DNA of 64,000 nucleotides. Origin: Bradyrhizobium daqingense. GTDB taxonomy: Bacteria; Pseudomonadota; Alphaproteobacteria; Rhizobiales; Xanthobacteraceae. The notes under the pieces are model-generated. The model was not told the origin of the DNA. It saw only the letters and a program-made list of their open reading frames with translations, and did no database searches. Both the position numbers and the translations under genes were made by a program. The DNA lies in contig NZ_CP088014.1 in assembly GCF_021044685.1 (NCBI RefSeq), forward strand, positions 806,001 to 870,000, read 5' to 3'. Below, piece by piece: positions 8,854-18,177 of the stretch. Position 1 is the first letter of the stretch. Each line of letters opens with the position of its first letter.

Positions 8854-9308
8854 GCACGAAGGTCACCGTCGAACTGCAACGCCTCGCCCACGCCGAAGGC
8901 CTGCCGCTGCCGGCCTATCAGACCGTCGAGGCCGCCGGCCTCGACCTGATGGCTGCCGTGCCGGAGAACGAGCCGCTGGCGCTCGCGCCGGGCCAATACG
9001 CGCTGGTGCCGACGGGGCTCGCCATCGCCCTGCCGCCCGGGCACGAGGCCCAGGTGCGGCCGCGCTCGGGGCTTGCGGCCAAGCACGGCGTCACCGTGCT
9101 GAACTCGCCCGGCACGATCGACGCCGACTACCGCGGCGAGATCAAGGTGATCCTGATCAATCACGGCCAGACGCCATTCGTGATCAAGCGCGGCGAGCGC
9201 ATCGCCCAGGTGGTGATCGCCCCCGTCGTGCAGGCTGAGCTGGTTCCCGTCGCCACCTTGTCGACAACCGATCGCGGTGCTGGCGGCTTCGGCTCGACCG
9301 GCCGCTAA
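8850..9308 (+). CDS. dut: Deoxyuridine 5'-triphosphate nucleotidohydrolase
   Basis: A 152-residue trimeric dUTPase that hydrolyses dUTP to dUMP and so keeps uracil out of DNA. All five family motifs are seen: AGLDLMA (1), [10 protein letters not shown] (2), [16 protein letters not shown] (3), RGERIAQ (4) and the C-terminal [11 protein letters not shown] (5). The start is TTG at 8850, whose last bases overlap the coaBC stop (TTGA), giving tight translational coupling. The dfp-dut order is common in bacteria. Confidence 0.95.
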   Translation: MSTKVTVELQRLAHAEGLPLPAYQTVEAAGLDLMAAVPENEPLALAPGQYALVPTGLAIALPPGHEAQVRPRSGLAAKHGVTVLNSPGTIDADYRGEIKVILINHGQTPFVIKRGERIAQVVIAPVVQAELVPVATLSTTDRGAGGFGSTGR

Positions 9309-9497
9309 CGCACGGCAATCCCAGCCGAATCATCCGAAGAACTGCGTGGCTTGAACAACGCATCCTGCATTTTTCTTGGGCCGCGTTTACGTTCACGATC
9401 TGGACTCTTACCGGCGGAGTCACGGTGAGGGTATTGTCTTTTGATTCGCGCGCGACGGGGGTCGTCGCGCGCAAATCCGTGCGATCTTGGGGCAACT

Positions 9498-12002
9498 ATG
9501 TCAGGCGTGATCGTGTCGATGCGTCGGACGCTGCTGTCGTGCACATCGCTCGTGCGCAATGGCCTGTTGGGAGGCGCTCTGGCGGCTCTGCTGCCGGCTG
9601 CGCCGGCTGAGGCCGCCGACATCATCGACACCCTCTCCATCATGCTGGATTTCAACCGGCAGGAACTCGCGGTGCTCGCCACCGCGCTGGCCCTGCTCGG
9701 CTTCTCGGTGATGGCGGCCATCCTTTTGATGCGCACGCGCGTGCGCACCGCTAAAAACGAGGCCCGGCTACGCGCACGGATCGGGGAACTGCAGCTCCAG
9801 GCCGACCGGTTCGGCGCGCTGCTGTTCGCTGAGCCCCAGATCCTGATCTCCTGGCCGGCCGGCGACAATCGCGCGCAGATTTCCGGCGACATCGCCATGG
9901 TGCTGCCGCGTGATTCCTCGCCGCAGCGCGTGCTCGCTTTCGGAACCTGGCTGCCGCCGGAACCGGCGCTGCAGATGGACCACGCTGTCGATGCACTGCG
10001 CGAGCGCGGCGACGGGTTCCAGCTCACGCTGACGACCGCGCATGGCCATACTCTCGAAGCCATCGGCCGCGCCATCGGCGGCCAGGCCATCGTCCGGATC
10101 CGCGAGCTTTCGGGTCTGCGACGCGATCTCGCCGAGACCCATCTGCGCTACAAGGCGCTCTCCGACGAGACCGAGATGCTGCGCGGCTTGGCCGCAGCCG
10201 CGCCCTGGCCGATCTGGGCCAAGAGCGAGAACGGCGCGTTGACCTATGCCAATCCCGCCTATGTCCGCGCGACTGAGGCCGCCAGCATCACCGACGCCCA
10301 CGAGCGCAAGCTCGAGCTGCTCGACAGCGCCGACCGCACCGCGATGGAGCGCGGCCTGAAGGATGCCGCCAGCTTCAATTCGCGACTGCCGATCGTCATC
10401 AGTGGCGAGCGGCGCATCTACGACGTGCGCGCGGTCAATGTCGGCAGCGGCAGCGTCGGCGTCGCCATCGATGCCAGCGAAGCGGATGCGCTGAGCTCGG
10501 CGCTCGTGCGCATGGCGGAGGCGCATCGCCGCACGCTGGACCAGCTGTCATCAGGCGTCGCCGTGTTCGACGGCCAGCGCCGCCTTGCCTTCTACAATGA
10601 TTCCTATCGCCGGCTGTGGGACCTCGACCGCAGCTTCCTCGATGCCAACCCTGACGATTCCAGCGTGCTCGACCAGCTCCGCGCCGCGCGCAAGCTGCCC
10701 GAGCAGCCGGACTTCCGCGCCTGGAAGGCCAAGCTGCACGAGGCCTATCGCGCGGTCGAGACTGCCAAGGACACCTGGTACTTGCCCGACGGTCGCGCGC
10801 TGTCCGTCGTCACCACGCCGAACCCCGAGGGCGGCGTCACCTATCTGTTCGACGACGTCACCGAGAGCCTCGAGCTCGCCCGCCGCTTCGACGGCATGAT
10901 CCGTGTCCAGCGCGAGACGCTGGACAGCCTCGCCGAGGGTGTCGCGGTGTTCGGCAGCAACGGCAAGGCGCAGCTGTTCAACCCGGCCTTCGTCCGGATG
11001 TGGAAGCTGTCCGCCGATGCCATGCGCGACGAGCCGCACATCCAGACCGTCGAGGGCTGGTGCCATCAGCTGTTCGACGATCCCGCGGTCTGGCGCCAGA
11101 TCCGCGAGGCCATCACCTCGATCGAGAACCGCGCCGACGTGCCGCTGAAGCTGGAGCGCAAGGACGGCAGCGTGCTCGACGGCATGATCCGCCCGCTGCA
11201 TGACGGCGCGACCATGCTGACGTTCCAGGACATCACCGACACCGAGAACGTCGAGCGCGCGCTGCGCGAGCGCAACGAGGCGCTGGAGGCTGCGGACCAG
11301 ATGAAGGTGGATTTCGTCCACCACGTCTCCTACGAGCTGCGCTCACCGCTCACCACCATCATCGGCTTCGCGCATTTCCTCAGCGATCCCTCCACCGGGC
11401 CGCTGACGCCGAAACAGGCCGAATATCTCGACTACGTCACCAAATCGACCAACGCACTGCTGGCCCTGACCAACAACATCCTCGACCTCGCCACCATCGA
11501 TGCCGGCGCCATGAAGCTGGAGCTCGGTCCGGTCGACGTCAGCAAGACCATCGAGCTCGCCGCCGAAGGCATCCAGGACCGGCTCGCCACCGACCGTATC
11601 CGCCTCAAGGTCGAGATCGCCCCCGATGTCGGCAGCTTCGTCGGCGACGAGAAGCGCGTGGTGCAGGTGCTCTATAACCTCCTCGCCAATGCCGTCGGGT
11701 TTTCTCCACAGGATTCCACCGTCGGGATCAGCGCGCGCCGCACCGAACGCAGCGTGGTCTTCACCGTGACAGATTCGGGACCTGGAATACCCGCCGACAT
11801 GAAGGACAAGGTGTTCAACTGGTTCGAAAGCCGCTCGCAGGGGTCGCGTCACCGCGGCGCCGGGCTCGGCCTGTCGCTGGTGCGCTCCTTCGTCGAGCTG
11901 CATGGCGGCAAGGTGCGGGTGGATTCGATCGTCGGCCGGGGGACGGTCGTGATCTGCGATTTCCCGACCGACCAGGCGGCGCATCGCGACGCCGCCGAAT
12001 GA
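9498..12002 (+). CDS. divL: DivL-type cell-cycle sensor kinase homolog with Tyr in place of the phospho-acceptor His
   Basis: An 834-residue membrane protein. A hydrophobic N-terminus (12-36) and a transmembrane helix (about 58-78) are followed by several PAS-like domains (for example DQLSSGVAVFDGQRRLAFYN), a dimerisation/H-box helix, and a complete HATPase domain (NLLANAVG, DSGPGIP, GAGLGLSLV). The H-box reads HHVSYELRSPLTTIIGF, so Tyr612 stands where kinases have His. This is the hallmark of Caulobacter DivL, which promotes CckA-CtrA signalling and is inhibited by DivK~P. ATG 9498 is preferred over the TTG at 9441. The stop overlaps the next start by ATGA. The synteny (tsaE, phosphotransferase, addBA) matches that of Caulobacter divL as I recall it. 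Confidence 0.87.
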   Translation: MSGVIVSMRRTLLSCTSLVRNGLLGGALAALLPAAPAEAADIIDTLSIMLDFNRQELAVLATALALLGFSVMAAILLMRTRVRTAKNEARLRARIGELQLQADRFGALLFAEPQILISWPAGDNRAQISGDIAMVLPRDSSPQRVLAFGTWLPPEPALQMDHAVDALRERGDGFQLTLTTAHGHTLEAIGRAIGGQAIVRIRELSGLRRDLAETHLRYKALSDETEMLRGLAAAAPWPIWAKSENGALTYANPAYVRATEAASITDAHERKLELLDSADRTAMERGLKDAASFNSRLPIVISGERRIYDVRAVNVGSGSVGVAIDASEADALSSALVRMAEAHRRTLDQLSSGVAVFDGQRRLAFYNDSYRRLWDLDRSFLDANPDDSSVLDQLRAARKLPEQPDFRAWKAKLHEAYRAVETAKDTWYLPDGRALSVVTTPNPEGGVTYLFDDVTESLELARRFDGMIRVQRETLDSLAEGVAVFGSNGKAQLFNPAFVRMWKLSADAMRDEPHIQTVEGWCHQLFDDPAVWRQIREAITSIENRADVPLKLERKDGSVLDGMIRPLHDGATMLTFQDITDTENVERALRERNEALEAADQMKVDFVHHVSYELRSPLTTIIGFAHFLSDPSTGPLTPKQAEYLDYVTKSTNALLALTNNILDLATIDAGAMKLELGPVDVSKTIELAAEGIQDRLATDRIRLKVEIAPDVGSFVGDEKRVVQVLYNLLANAVGFSPQDSTVGISARRTERSVVFTVTDSGPGIPADMKDKVFNWFESRSQGSRHRGAGLGLSLVRSFVELHGGKVRVDSIVGRGTVVICDFPTDQAAHRDAAE

Positions 12003-13519
12003 CCGGCCCCGTCACATTCTCCGTCGCGCTTCACAACGAGACGGCCACCGCGCAATTGATGGCCGACCTTGCGCTGTTGGTCGGCGCGGGCGACGTCATC
12101 ACCCTCACCGGCGATCTCGGTGCCGGCAAGACCGCGGCGGCGCGCAGCCTGATCCGCTATCTCGCCGCCGACGACGCGCTGGAGGTGCCGAGCCCGACCT
12201 TCACGCTGGTGCAGGGCTACGAGCTGCCGCCCTTCCCGGTGCTGCATGCCGATCTCTACCGCGTCGAGGACGAGAGCGAGCTCGAGGAGATCGGGCTGTC
12301 GCCGCTGCCTGATGCCACGCTCATCCTGATCGAATGGCCGGAGCGCGCGCCCTCGGCGATGCCGCAGGACCGCATCGATATCGCACTGACGCATCGGCCG
12401 GCGGCGGGCTCGAATGCACGCGCCGCCGACGTCACCGGTCACGGCAAGTGCGCCGCGCAGGTCGCGCGGCTGCAGGTGCTGCGCGAATTCCTCGACGCCT
12501 CCGGTTACATGAATGCGACGCGCAGGCGCATGCCGGGCGATGCCTCGACCCGCTCCTATGCGCGTCTGCTGCGCGACGACGAGATCGTCATCCTCATGAG
12601 CTTTCCGCAGCGGCCTGATGGCGCAGCGCTGTACAACGGAAAATCCTACAGCGCCGCGGTGCATCTTGCCGAGAATGTAAAGCCCTTCGTCGCGATCGAC
12701 GAAGGCCTGCGCGGACAGGGCATTTCGGCGCCCGCGATCCATCATTCCGATCTCGACCATGGCTTCCTGATCACCGAGGATTTCGGCAGCGACGGCGTGA
12801 TCGAAGGCGAGCCGCCGCGGCCGATTCCCGAACGTTACGAAACTGCGGTGGACGTGCTGGCCATGCTGCACGCCAAGTCGCTGCCGGAAACCCTGCCGCT
12901 GGCCGGCCAGAGCTACGACATCCCGGTCTTCGACACCGACGCGCTCTTGATCGAGATCGGCCTGATGCCGGAATGGTATCTGCCCGACCGCAACGCGCCG
13001 CTGAGCGAAGCGGCGCGGGCCGAATTTTTCGCGATGTGGCGCGAGCTGCTCAAGAAACCGCTAGCGGCGCCGAGGACGTGGGTGATCCGCGACTACCACT
13101 CGCCCAATCTGATCTGGCTCGGGGACCGCAGCGGCATCGAGCGCGTCGGCGTGATCGATTTCCAGGACGCCGTGCTCGGGCCGCACTCCTATGACGTGGT
13201 GTCGCTGCTCCAGGACGCCCGCATCGACGTGCCCGAGAATATCGAGCTGACGCTGCTGTCGCGCTACATCAAGGCGCGCCGCGCGAACGACCCCGGCTTC
13301 GACGCCGCCGGCTTCGCCGAGCTTTACGCCATCATGTCGGCGCAGCGCAACACGCGCCTGCTCGGCACCTTCGCTCGCCTCAATCGCCGCGACGGCAAAC
13401 CACATTATCTGCGTCACCAGCCGCGGATCTGGACCTATCTCCAGCGCTCGCTGGCGCATCCCACGCTTGGCCCGTTGCGCGACTGGTATCTCGCCAACGT
13501 CCCGCCGCCGCAAGGCTGA
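11999..13519 (+). CDS. TsaE-AmgK fusion: t6A synthesis ATPase joined to amino-sugar kinase
   Basis: A 506-residue two-domain protein. The N-terminal part (about 1-150) is TsaE, the ATPase of the tRNA threonylcarbamoyladenosine complex: Walker A GDLGAGKT (38-45), SPTFTLVQ, HADLYRVEDESELEEIGL and LIEWPERA. The C-terminal part (about 160-506) is an aminoglycoside-phosphotransferase fold like AmgK, the MurNAc/GlcNAc anomeric kinase: MPGDASTRSY, a catalytic loop VIRDYHSPNLIWL and a metal-binding VIDFQDAVLGP. AmgK makes MurNAc-1-phosphate, the substrate of the MurU-like enzyme two genes downstream, which supports the assignment. Translation is coupled to divL by an ATGA overlap. The fused state is visible as one uninterrupted frame. 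Confidence 0.88.
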   Translation: MTGPVTFSVALHNETATAQLMADLALLVGAGDVITLTGDLGAGKTAAARSLIRYLAADDALEVPSPTFTLVQGYELPPFPVLHADLYRVEDESELEEIGLSPLPDATLILIEWPERAPSAMPQDRIDIALTHRPAAGSNARAADVTGHGKCAAQVARLQVLREFLDASGYMNATRRRMPGDASTRSYARLLRDDEIVILMSFPQRPDGAALYNGKSYSAAVHLAENVKPFVAIDEGLRGQGISAPAIHHSDLDHGFLITEDFGSDGVIEGEPPRPIPERYETAVDVLAMLHAKSLPETLPLAGQSYDIPVFDTDALLIEIGLMPEWYLPDRNAPLSEAARAEFFAMWRELLKKPLAAPRTWVIRDYHSPNLIWLGDRSGIERVGVIDFQDAVLGPHSYDVVSLLQDARIDVPENIELTLLSRYIKARRANDPGFDAAGFAELYAIMSAQRNTRLLGTFARLNRRDGKPHYLRHQPRIWTYLQRSLAHPTLGPLRDWYLANVPPPQG

Positions 13520-13605
13520 TCCTGATACGATTTACCGGCCGTTAGCCAAGATGTCGCTATTCTGGCGGCGAGGAGCCAGATGATTACGGGGCTGGAGCGG
13601 GGCAG

Positions 13606-13923
13606 ATGGCGGCGAAAGCGGATCAGCGCGGAAATAGCCGGGTTATTTTCGAGCGCGGAGTTCCGGCCCAGATGATGGGCATCGACGGCACCTGGCGGCG
13701 CGACTGCACCATGGAGGACGTCTCCGAGACCGGCGCCAAGCTGACCATCGACGGCTCGGTGGAAGGGCTTCATCTGAAGGAATTTTTTCTGCTCCTGTCG
13801 TCCACCGGACTTGCGTACCGCCGCTGCGAGCTGGCCTGGGTCAATGGCGACCAGATCGGCGTCAATTTCCTCAAAGTGGGCGACAAGAAGAAAAAGGTCC
13901 GATCCACAGCTGTTGGAGCATGA
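13606..13923 (+). CDS. PilZ domain protein
   Basis: A 105-residue single-domain protein. Residues 8-12 give the c-di-GMP-binding RxxxR (RGNSR), and D37-x-S39-x-x-G42 gives the second PilZ signature (DVSETG), so both binding motifs are intact. A basic C-terminus (GDKKKKVRS) follows. Such small PilZ proteins act as c-di-GMP receptors or adaptors. It lies between the TsaE-AmgK fusion (86-base gap) and the murU-like gene, so it may sit in the same transcription unit. The target is unknown. Confidence 0.85.
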   Translation: MAAKADQRGNSRVIFERGVPAQMMGIDGTWRRDCTMEDVSETGAKLTIDGSVEGLHLKEFFLLLSSTGLAYRRCELAWVNGDQIGVNFLKVGDKKKKVRSTAVGA

Positions 13924-14045
13924 CTGCAACACCCGTCGTACAACCGTCACGGCGGGCAATTAAGGCGGTTGGATGCGGTGCGATTGGCCGGTGCTCATGC
14001 TAGGATTGCCGCGAAAGCGAAATCAAGGGATCTGAGAAAGCAAGG

Positions 14046-14768
14046 ATGTCCGTCAAACCGACCAAAGCCATGGTGCTTGCCGCAGGGTTCGGCCTGCGCA
14101 TGCGTCCGTTGACGGACAGGATGCCGAAGCCGATGGTGCCGGTCGCGGGCCAGCCGCTGCTCGATCACGTGCTCGACAAGCTTGGCCAGGCCGGCGTGAC
14201 CGAGGCGGTGGTCAACGTGCATTACCTGCCGGACCAGATCATCGATCACACCGCATCGCGCCAGCATCCGCGGGTGACCATCTCCGACGAACGCGACCAG
14301 GTGCTCGGCACCGGCGGCGGCGTGGTCAAGGCGCTGCCGCTGCTCGGCGATGCACCGTTCTTCCACGTCAATTCCGACACGCTGTGGATCGATGGCGTGC
14401 GCTCGAACCTGACGCGGCTCGCAGAGAATTTCGATCCCGCGCGGATGGACATCCTGCTCTTGATGGCGCCGACCGCGACCAGCATCGGCTATGGCGGCCG
14501 CGGCGATTACGGCATGCTGGCCGACGGCGCCCTGCGCAAGCGCAAGGAAAAAGAGGTCGTTCCGTTCGTCTATGCCGGCGCAGCGATCATGTCGCCGTCG
14601 ATCTTCGCCGATGCGCCCAAGGGCGAGTTCTCGCTGACGAAGATGTTCGACCGCGCCAACGAGCAGGAGCGGCTGTTTGGCCTGCGCCTCGACGGCGTCT
14701 GGATGCATGTCGGCACGCCCGACGCGGTGCATGCGGCGGAAGAGGCGTTTTTGGAGAGCGTGGCGTAG
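14046..14768 (+). CDS. MurU-like N-acetylmuramate-1-phosphate uridylyltransferase
   Basis: A 240-residue sugar-nucleotide transferase. The N-terminal signature MVLAAGFGLRMRPLTDRMPKPM is typical, followed by the uracil-contacting VLGTGGGV and the metal-binding NSDTLWI. Closest in shape to MurU, which turns MurNAc-1-phosphate into UDP-MurNAc and so returns peptidoglycan fragments to synthesis without passing through the MurA step. The neighbouring AmgK domain supplies the kinase step. A glucose- or mannose-1-phosphate transferase role cannot be excluded from sequence alone, but the pairing favours MurU. Confidence 0.83.
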   Translation: MSVKPTKAMVLAAGFGLRMRPLTDRMPKPMVPVAGQPLLDHVLDKLGQAGVTEAVVNVHYLPDQIIDHTASRQHPRVTISDERDQVLGTGGGVVKALPLLGDAPFFHVNSDTLWIDGVRSNLTRLAENFDPARMDILLLMAPTATSIGYGGRGDYGMLADGALRKRKEKEVVPFVYAGAAIMSPSIFADAPKGEFSLTKMFDRANEQERLFGLRLDGVWMHVGTPDAVHAAEEAFLESVA

Positions 14769-14777
14769 GGCCCGGCT

Positions 14778-14934
14778 CTCGTGTCCCGGACGCGGTGCGG
14801 CGCCATAAGCGCGTTTACGCGCGTCTTCGACACGCTATGGTGCCGCTCCACTTCATTCTCACTCGCGGAAAGCAGACTGGGCCCCGGCTCAGCAGCGCAT
14901 CACTGCGTGCTGCGTTGCGTCCGGGGCACGAGAG
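14778..14934. repeat. Dispersed palindromic intergenic repeat, copy B
   Basis: Begins CTCGTGTCCCGGACGCGGTG and ends GCGTCCGGGGCACGAGAG, with the inner GGGCCCCGGCTC block. It is the same family as copies at 2835, 23227, 24115 and 47660. It lies between the murU-like gene and addB. Confidence 0.8.
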
Positions 14935-15030
14935 CGGCGTCCTTGCGAACAGCGGGGACGACTTCACCCGCACCCATGACCATTTGAGTCCACCTCCCTA
15001 TATTGCCCTGATCTTCGAATCAGGCAGCCC

Positions 15031-18000
15031 ATGCGCGTTTTCAGCGTTCCCATCTCAGTTCCGTTCCTGCGCACGGTCGTCGCGGCGCTGCTCGACGGCC
15101 GGCTGGTCGACGGCTTCGAGGCGCGCAAGGAACCGGCGCGGCTGGCGGATGCGACGCTCTATCTGCCGACCCGGCGCGCGATGCGCGTGGTGCGCGAGAT
15201 CTTCCTCGACGAGATGAAGGCGGACGCCGTGGTGCTGCCGCGCATCGTCGCGCTCGGCGACATCGACGAGGACGAACTCGCTTTCGCCGACGAGGGCGAG
15301 CAGTTTTCCGGTGCGACGCCGCTCGACATTCCGCCGCGGCTCGGCGAGCTCGAACGGCGGCTGACGCTGGCGCAGCTCGTCGCGGCCTGGGCCAAGGGCC
15401 CGGTGCTGTCGCCGCTGGTGGTCGGCGGGCCCGCCTCGACGCTGGCGCTGGCGTCCGATCTCGCCCGCCTGATCGACGACATGGTGACGCGCGGCGTAGA
15501 CTGGAGCGCGCTCGACGGACTCGTGCCTGACAACCTCGACCGCTATTGGCAGCACTCGCTCGAATTCCTGCGCATCGCACGCATTGCCTGGCCTGGCCAT
15601 CTCGCCGAGATCAACCGCATCGAGCCCGCGGCGCGGCGCGATCTCCTGATCGCGGCGGAAGCCAAACGGCTGATCGCGCATCCGAACGGGCCTGTCATCG
15701 CGGCCGGCTCGACCGGCTCGATGCCCGCGACCGCAAAATTCCTCCATGCGGTCGCATCGCTGCCGCATGGCGCGGTGGTGCTGCCGGGGCTCGACACCGA
15801 TCTCGACGACGACGCCTGGCGCAGCATCGGCGGCGTGCGCGATGCGCTCGGCAAATTCGTGGAGCATCCGGCCTCGAACCATCCGCAATACGCCATGAAT
15901 GCGCTGCTGGACCGTTTCGGCATCAAGCGCGGCGACGTCGAGATCATCCAGCCGCCGGCCGAAGGCGGCCGCGACCTGCTCGCATCGGAATCGATGCGGC
16001 CATCGGCCAAGACGGAAGTCTGGCACGACCGTCTGAAGCAGCCTGACGTCGCCGCGAAGATCGCCGCCGGCATGACGAACCTCAAGGTCGTCGAAGCCCC
16101 CAACCCTGAAATGGAAGCGCTCGCGATTGCGATCGCCATGCGCGAGGCCCGGCATCTCGACAAATCGGCGGCGCTGGTGACGCCCGACCGCGCGCTGGCA
16201 CGGCGAGTGATGGCTGCGCTAACCCGGTGGGACCTCGCCTTCGACGATTCCGGCGGCGACGTGCTGATGGAAACCTCGGCCGGCGTGTTTGCCCGGCTCA
16301 CCGCGGAGGCCGCGACCAAGGGCCTGGAGCCGCCGACGCTGCTGGCGCTGCTCAAACATCCGCTGTGCCGGCTCGGCCGGCTGCCCGGCGGATGGAAGGC
16401 GGCGATCGAGGGACTCGAGCTCGCGGTGTTGCGCGGCACACGCCCGCCTGCAGGCACGGCCGGCTTGCTCCGCGAATTCAATCGTTTCCGCGACGAGCTG
16501 GCAAAGCTGTGGCGCAGCGAGACATCCGCGCTGCATCGCGCCGAACCGCGCGCGCGGTTGAAGCCGGAAGACCTCGATCGCATCCAGTCGCTGATCGATA
16601 CCTTGCAAAAAGCACTGGCACCGATCGAGAGGCTGGCGTCATCGAAGCCGTACGACTTCGCCGAGCTTGCGCACCGGCATCGCGAGATCATGATCGAGCT
16701 GTCGCGCGACGAGCAGGGCCTTTCGCTCGCGTTCGAGGAGCGGGAAGGCCTGGCGCTCGCGAGTGCCTTCGACGATCTCCTGCGCGGCGGCACGACCAGC
16801 GGGCTGATGGTGCCGCTGCCCGATTACCCCGACGTCTTCCAGACCGCGTTCAGTGATCGCGCGGTGCGGCGGCGGGACAGACCGGGCGCCCGCCTGCAGA
16901 TCTACGGCCCCTTGGAATCGCGCCTGATGCAGGCCGACCGCATCATCGTCGGCAGCTTGATCGAGGGCGTCTGGCCACCGGCGCCGCGCATTGATCCCTG
17001 GCTCAGCCGGCCGATGCGGCACGAGCTCGGCCTCGATCTGCCGGAGCGCCGCATCGGCCTGTCCGCACACGACTTCGCGCAGCTGCTCGGCGGCGGCGAG
17101 GTCATCCTCACCCATTCCGCCAAGGCCGGCGGCGCGCCGGCGGTCGCCTCGCGCTTCCTGCATCGGCTGGAGGCGGTTGCGGGCGACGAGCTCTGGAAGG
17201 CGGCCATCCGCGCCGGCGAAAAATACGTGCAGTTCGCCGCCGCTCTGGATCAGCCCGCCGAGGTCAAGCCGATCAAGCAACCCGAGCCGCGCCCGCCGCG
17301 CGCCGTGCGGCCGCTAAAGATGTCGGTCACGGCGATCGAGGATTGGCTGCGCGACCCCTACACGATCTACGCCAGGCACATCTTGCGACTCGATGCGCTT
17401 GATCCCGTGGACATGCCGCTGTCCGCCGCCGACCGCGGCTCGGCCATTCACGATGCGCTCGGCGAGTTCACCGAAACCTACGCCGCTCACCTGCCCGACG
17501 ATCCCGCGCGGGTGCTGCGCGCGATAGGCCAGAAGTATTTTGAACCACTGATGGAGCGCCCCGAGGCGCGTGCGCTGTGGTGGCCGCGCTTCCAGCGCAT
17601 CGCGCGCTGGTTCGGCGAATGGGAGGCGGCGCGGCGCGATGCGATCGAGGCCATCACGGCGGAGACTCACGGCGAGATCTCGATCACGCTCGACAACGCG
17701 CGTAGTTTCCGCCTCTCCGCACGCGCGGACCGTATCGAGCGCCGCAAGGGCGGCGGCTACGCCATCCTCGACTACAAGACCGGACAGCCGCCGACCGGCA
17801 AGCAGGTCCGCATGGGCCTGTCGCCGCAGCTCACGCTGGAAGCCGCGATCCTGCGCGAAGGCGGCTTCCCCGATATCGATGCCGGCTCCTCCGTAAGCCA
17901 GCTCGTCTATGTCCGCCTCAGCGGCAACAATCCACCAGGCGAGGAGCGCATCCTCGAGCTCAAGTACAAGCCGAGCGAGGAGCCACAGCCGCCGGATACG

Positions 18001-18177
18001 GCCGCCGCAGAAGCGCGGGCCAAGCTGGAAGCGCTGATCCGCGCCTTCGAGGACGACAATCAGCCCTACACCTCGCTGAACCTGCCGATGTGGACGAATC
18101 GCTACGGCGCCTATGATGACCTCGCGCGCATCAAGGAATGGTCGGCGGCCGGCGGATTGGGGATCGAGGAATGGTGA
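15031..18177 (+). CDS. addB: AddB, double-strand break repair helicase-nuclease subunit (alphaproteobacterial type)
   Basis: A 1048-residue subunit of the AddAB complex that resects double-strand ends for RecA. The N-terminus carries PTRRAMRVV where an ATPase would have a Walker A, so this helicase-like half is probably not an ATPase. The C-terminal RecB-type nuclease shows DRGSAIHDALGEF and the catalytic YAILDYKTGQPP. No cysteines of the iron-sulfur staple known from Firmicute AddB are visible around the nuclease (WLRDPYTIYARH). The gene overlaps addA by a few bases (ATGGTGA), so both subunits are made together. Confidence 0.95.
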   Translation: MRVFSVPISVPFLRTVVAALLDGRLVDGFEARKEPARLADATLYLPTRRAMRVVREIFLDEMKADAVVLPRIVALGDIDEDELAFADEGEQFSGATPLDIPPRLGELERRLTLAQLVAAWAKGPVLSPLVVGGPASTLALASDLARLIDDMVTRGVDWSALDGLVPDNLDRYWQHSLEFLRIARIAWPGHLAEINRIEPAARRDLLIAAEAKRLIAHPNGPVIAAGSTGSMPATAKFLHAVASLPHGAVVLPGLDTDLDDDAWRSIGGVRDALGKFVEHPASNHPQYAMNALLDRFGIKRGDVEIIQPPAEGGRDLLASESMRPSAKTEVWHDRLKQPDVAAKIAAGMTNLKVVEAPNPEMEALAIAIAMREARHLDKSAALVTPDRALARRVMAALTRWDLAFDDSGGDVLMETSAGVFARLTAEAATKGLEPPTLLALLKHPLCRLGRLPGGWKAAIEGLELAVLRGTRPPAGTAGLLREFNRFRDELAKLWRSETSALHRAEPRARLKPEDLDRIQSLIDTLQKALAPIERLASSKPYDFAELAHRHREIMIELSRDEQGLSLAFEEREGLALASAFDDLLRGGTTSGLMVPLPDYPDVFQTAFSDRAVRRRDRPGARLQIYGPLESRLMQADRIIVGSLIEGVWPPAPRIDPWLSRPMRHELGLDLPERRIGLSAHDFAQLLGGGEVILTHSAKAGGAPAVASRFLHRLEAVAGDELWKAAIRAGEKYVQFAAALDQPAEVKPIKQPEPRPPRAVRPLKMSVTAIEDWLRDPYTIYARHILRLDALDPVDMPLSAADRGSAIHDALGEFTETYAAHLPDDPARVLRAIGQKYFEPLMERPEARALWWPRFQRIARWFGEWEAARRDAIEAITAETHGEISITLDNARSFRLSARADRIERRKGGGYAILDYKTGQPPTGKQVRMGLSPQLTLEAAILREGGFPDIDAGSSVSQLVYVRLSGNNPPGEERILELKYKPSEEPQPPDTAAAEARAKLEALIRAFEDDNQPYTSLNLPMWTNRYGAYDDLARIKEWSAAGGLGIEEW

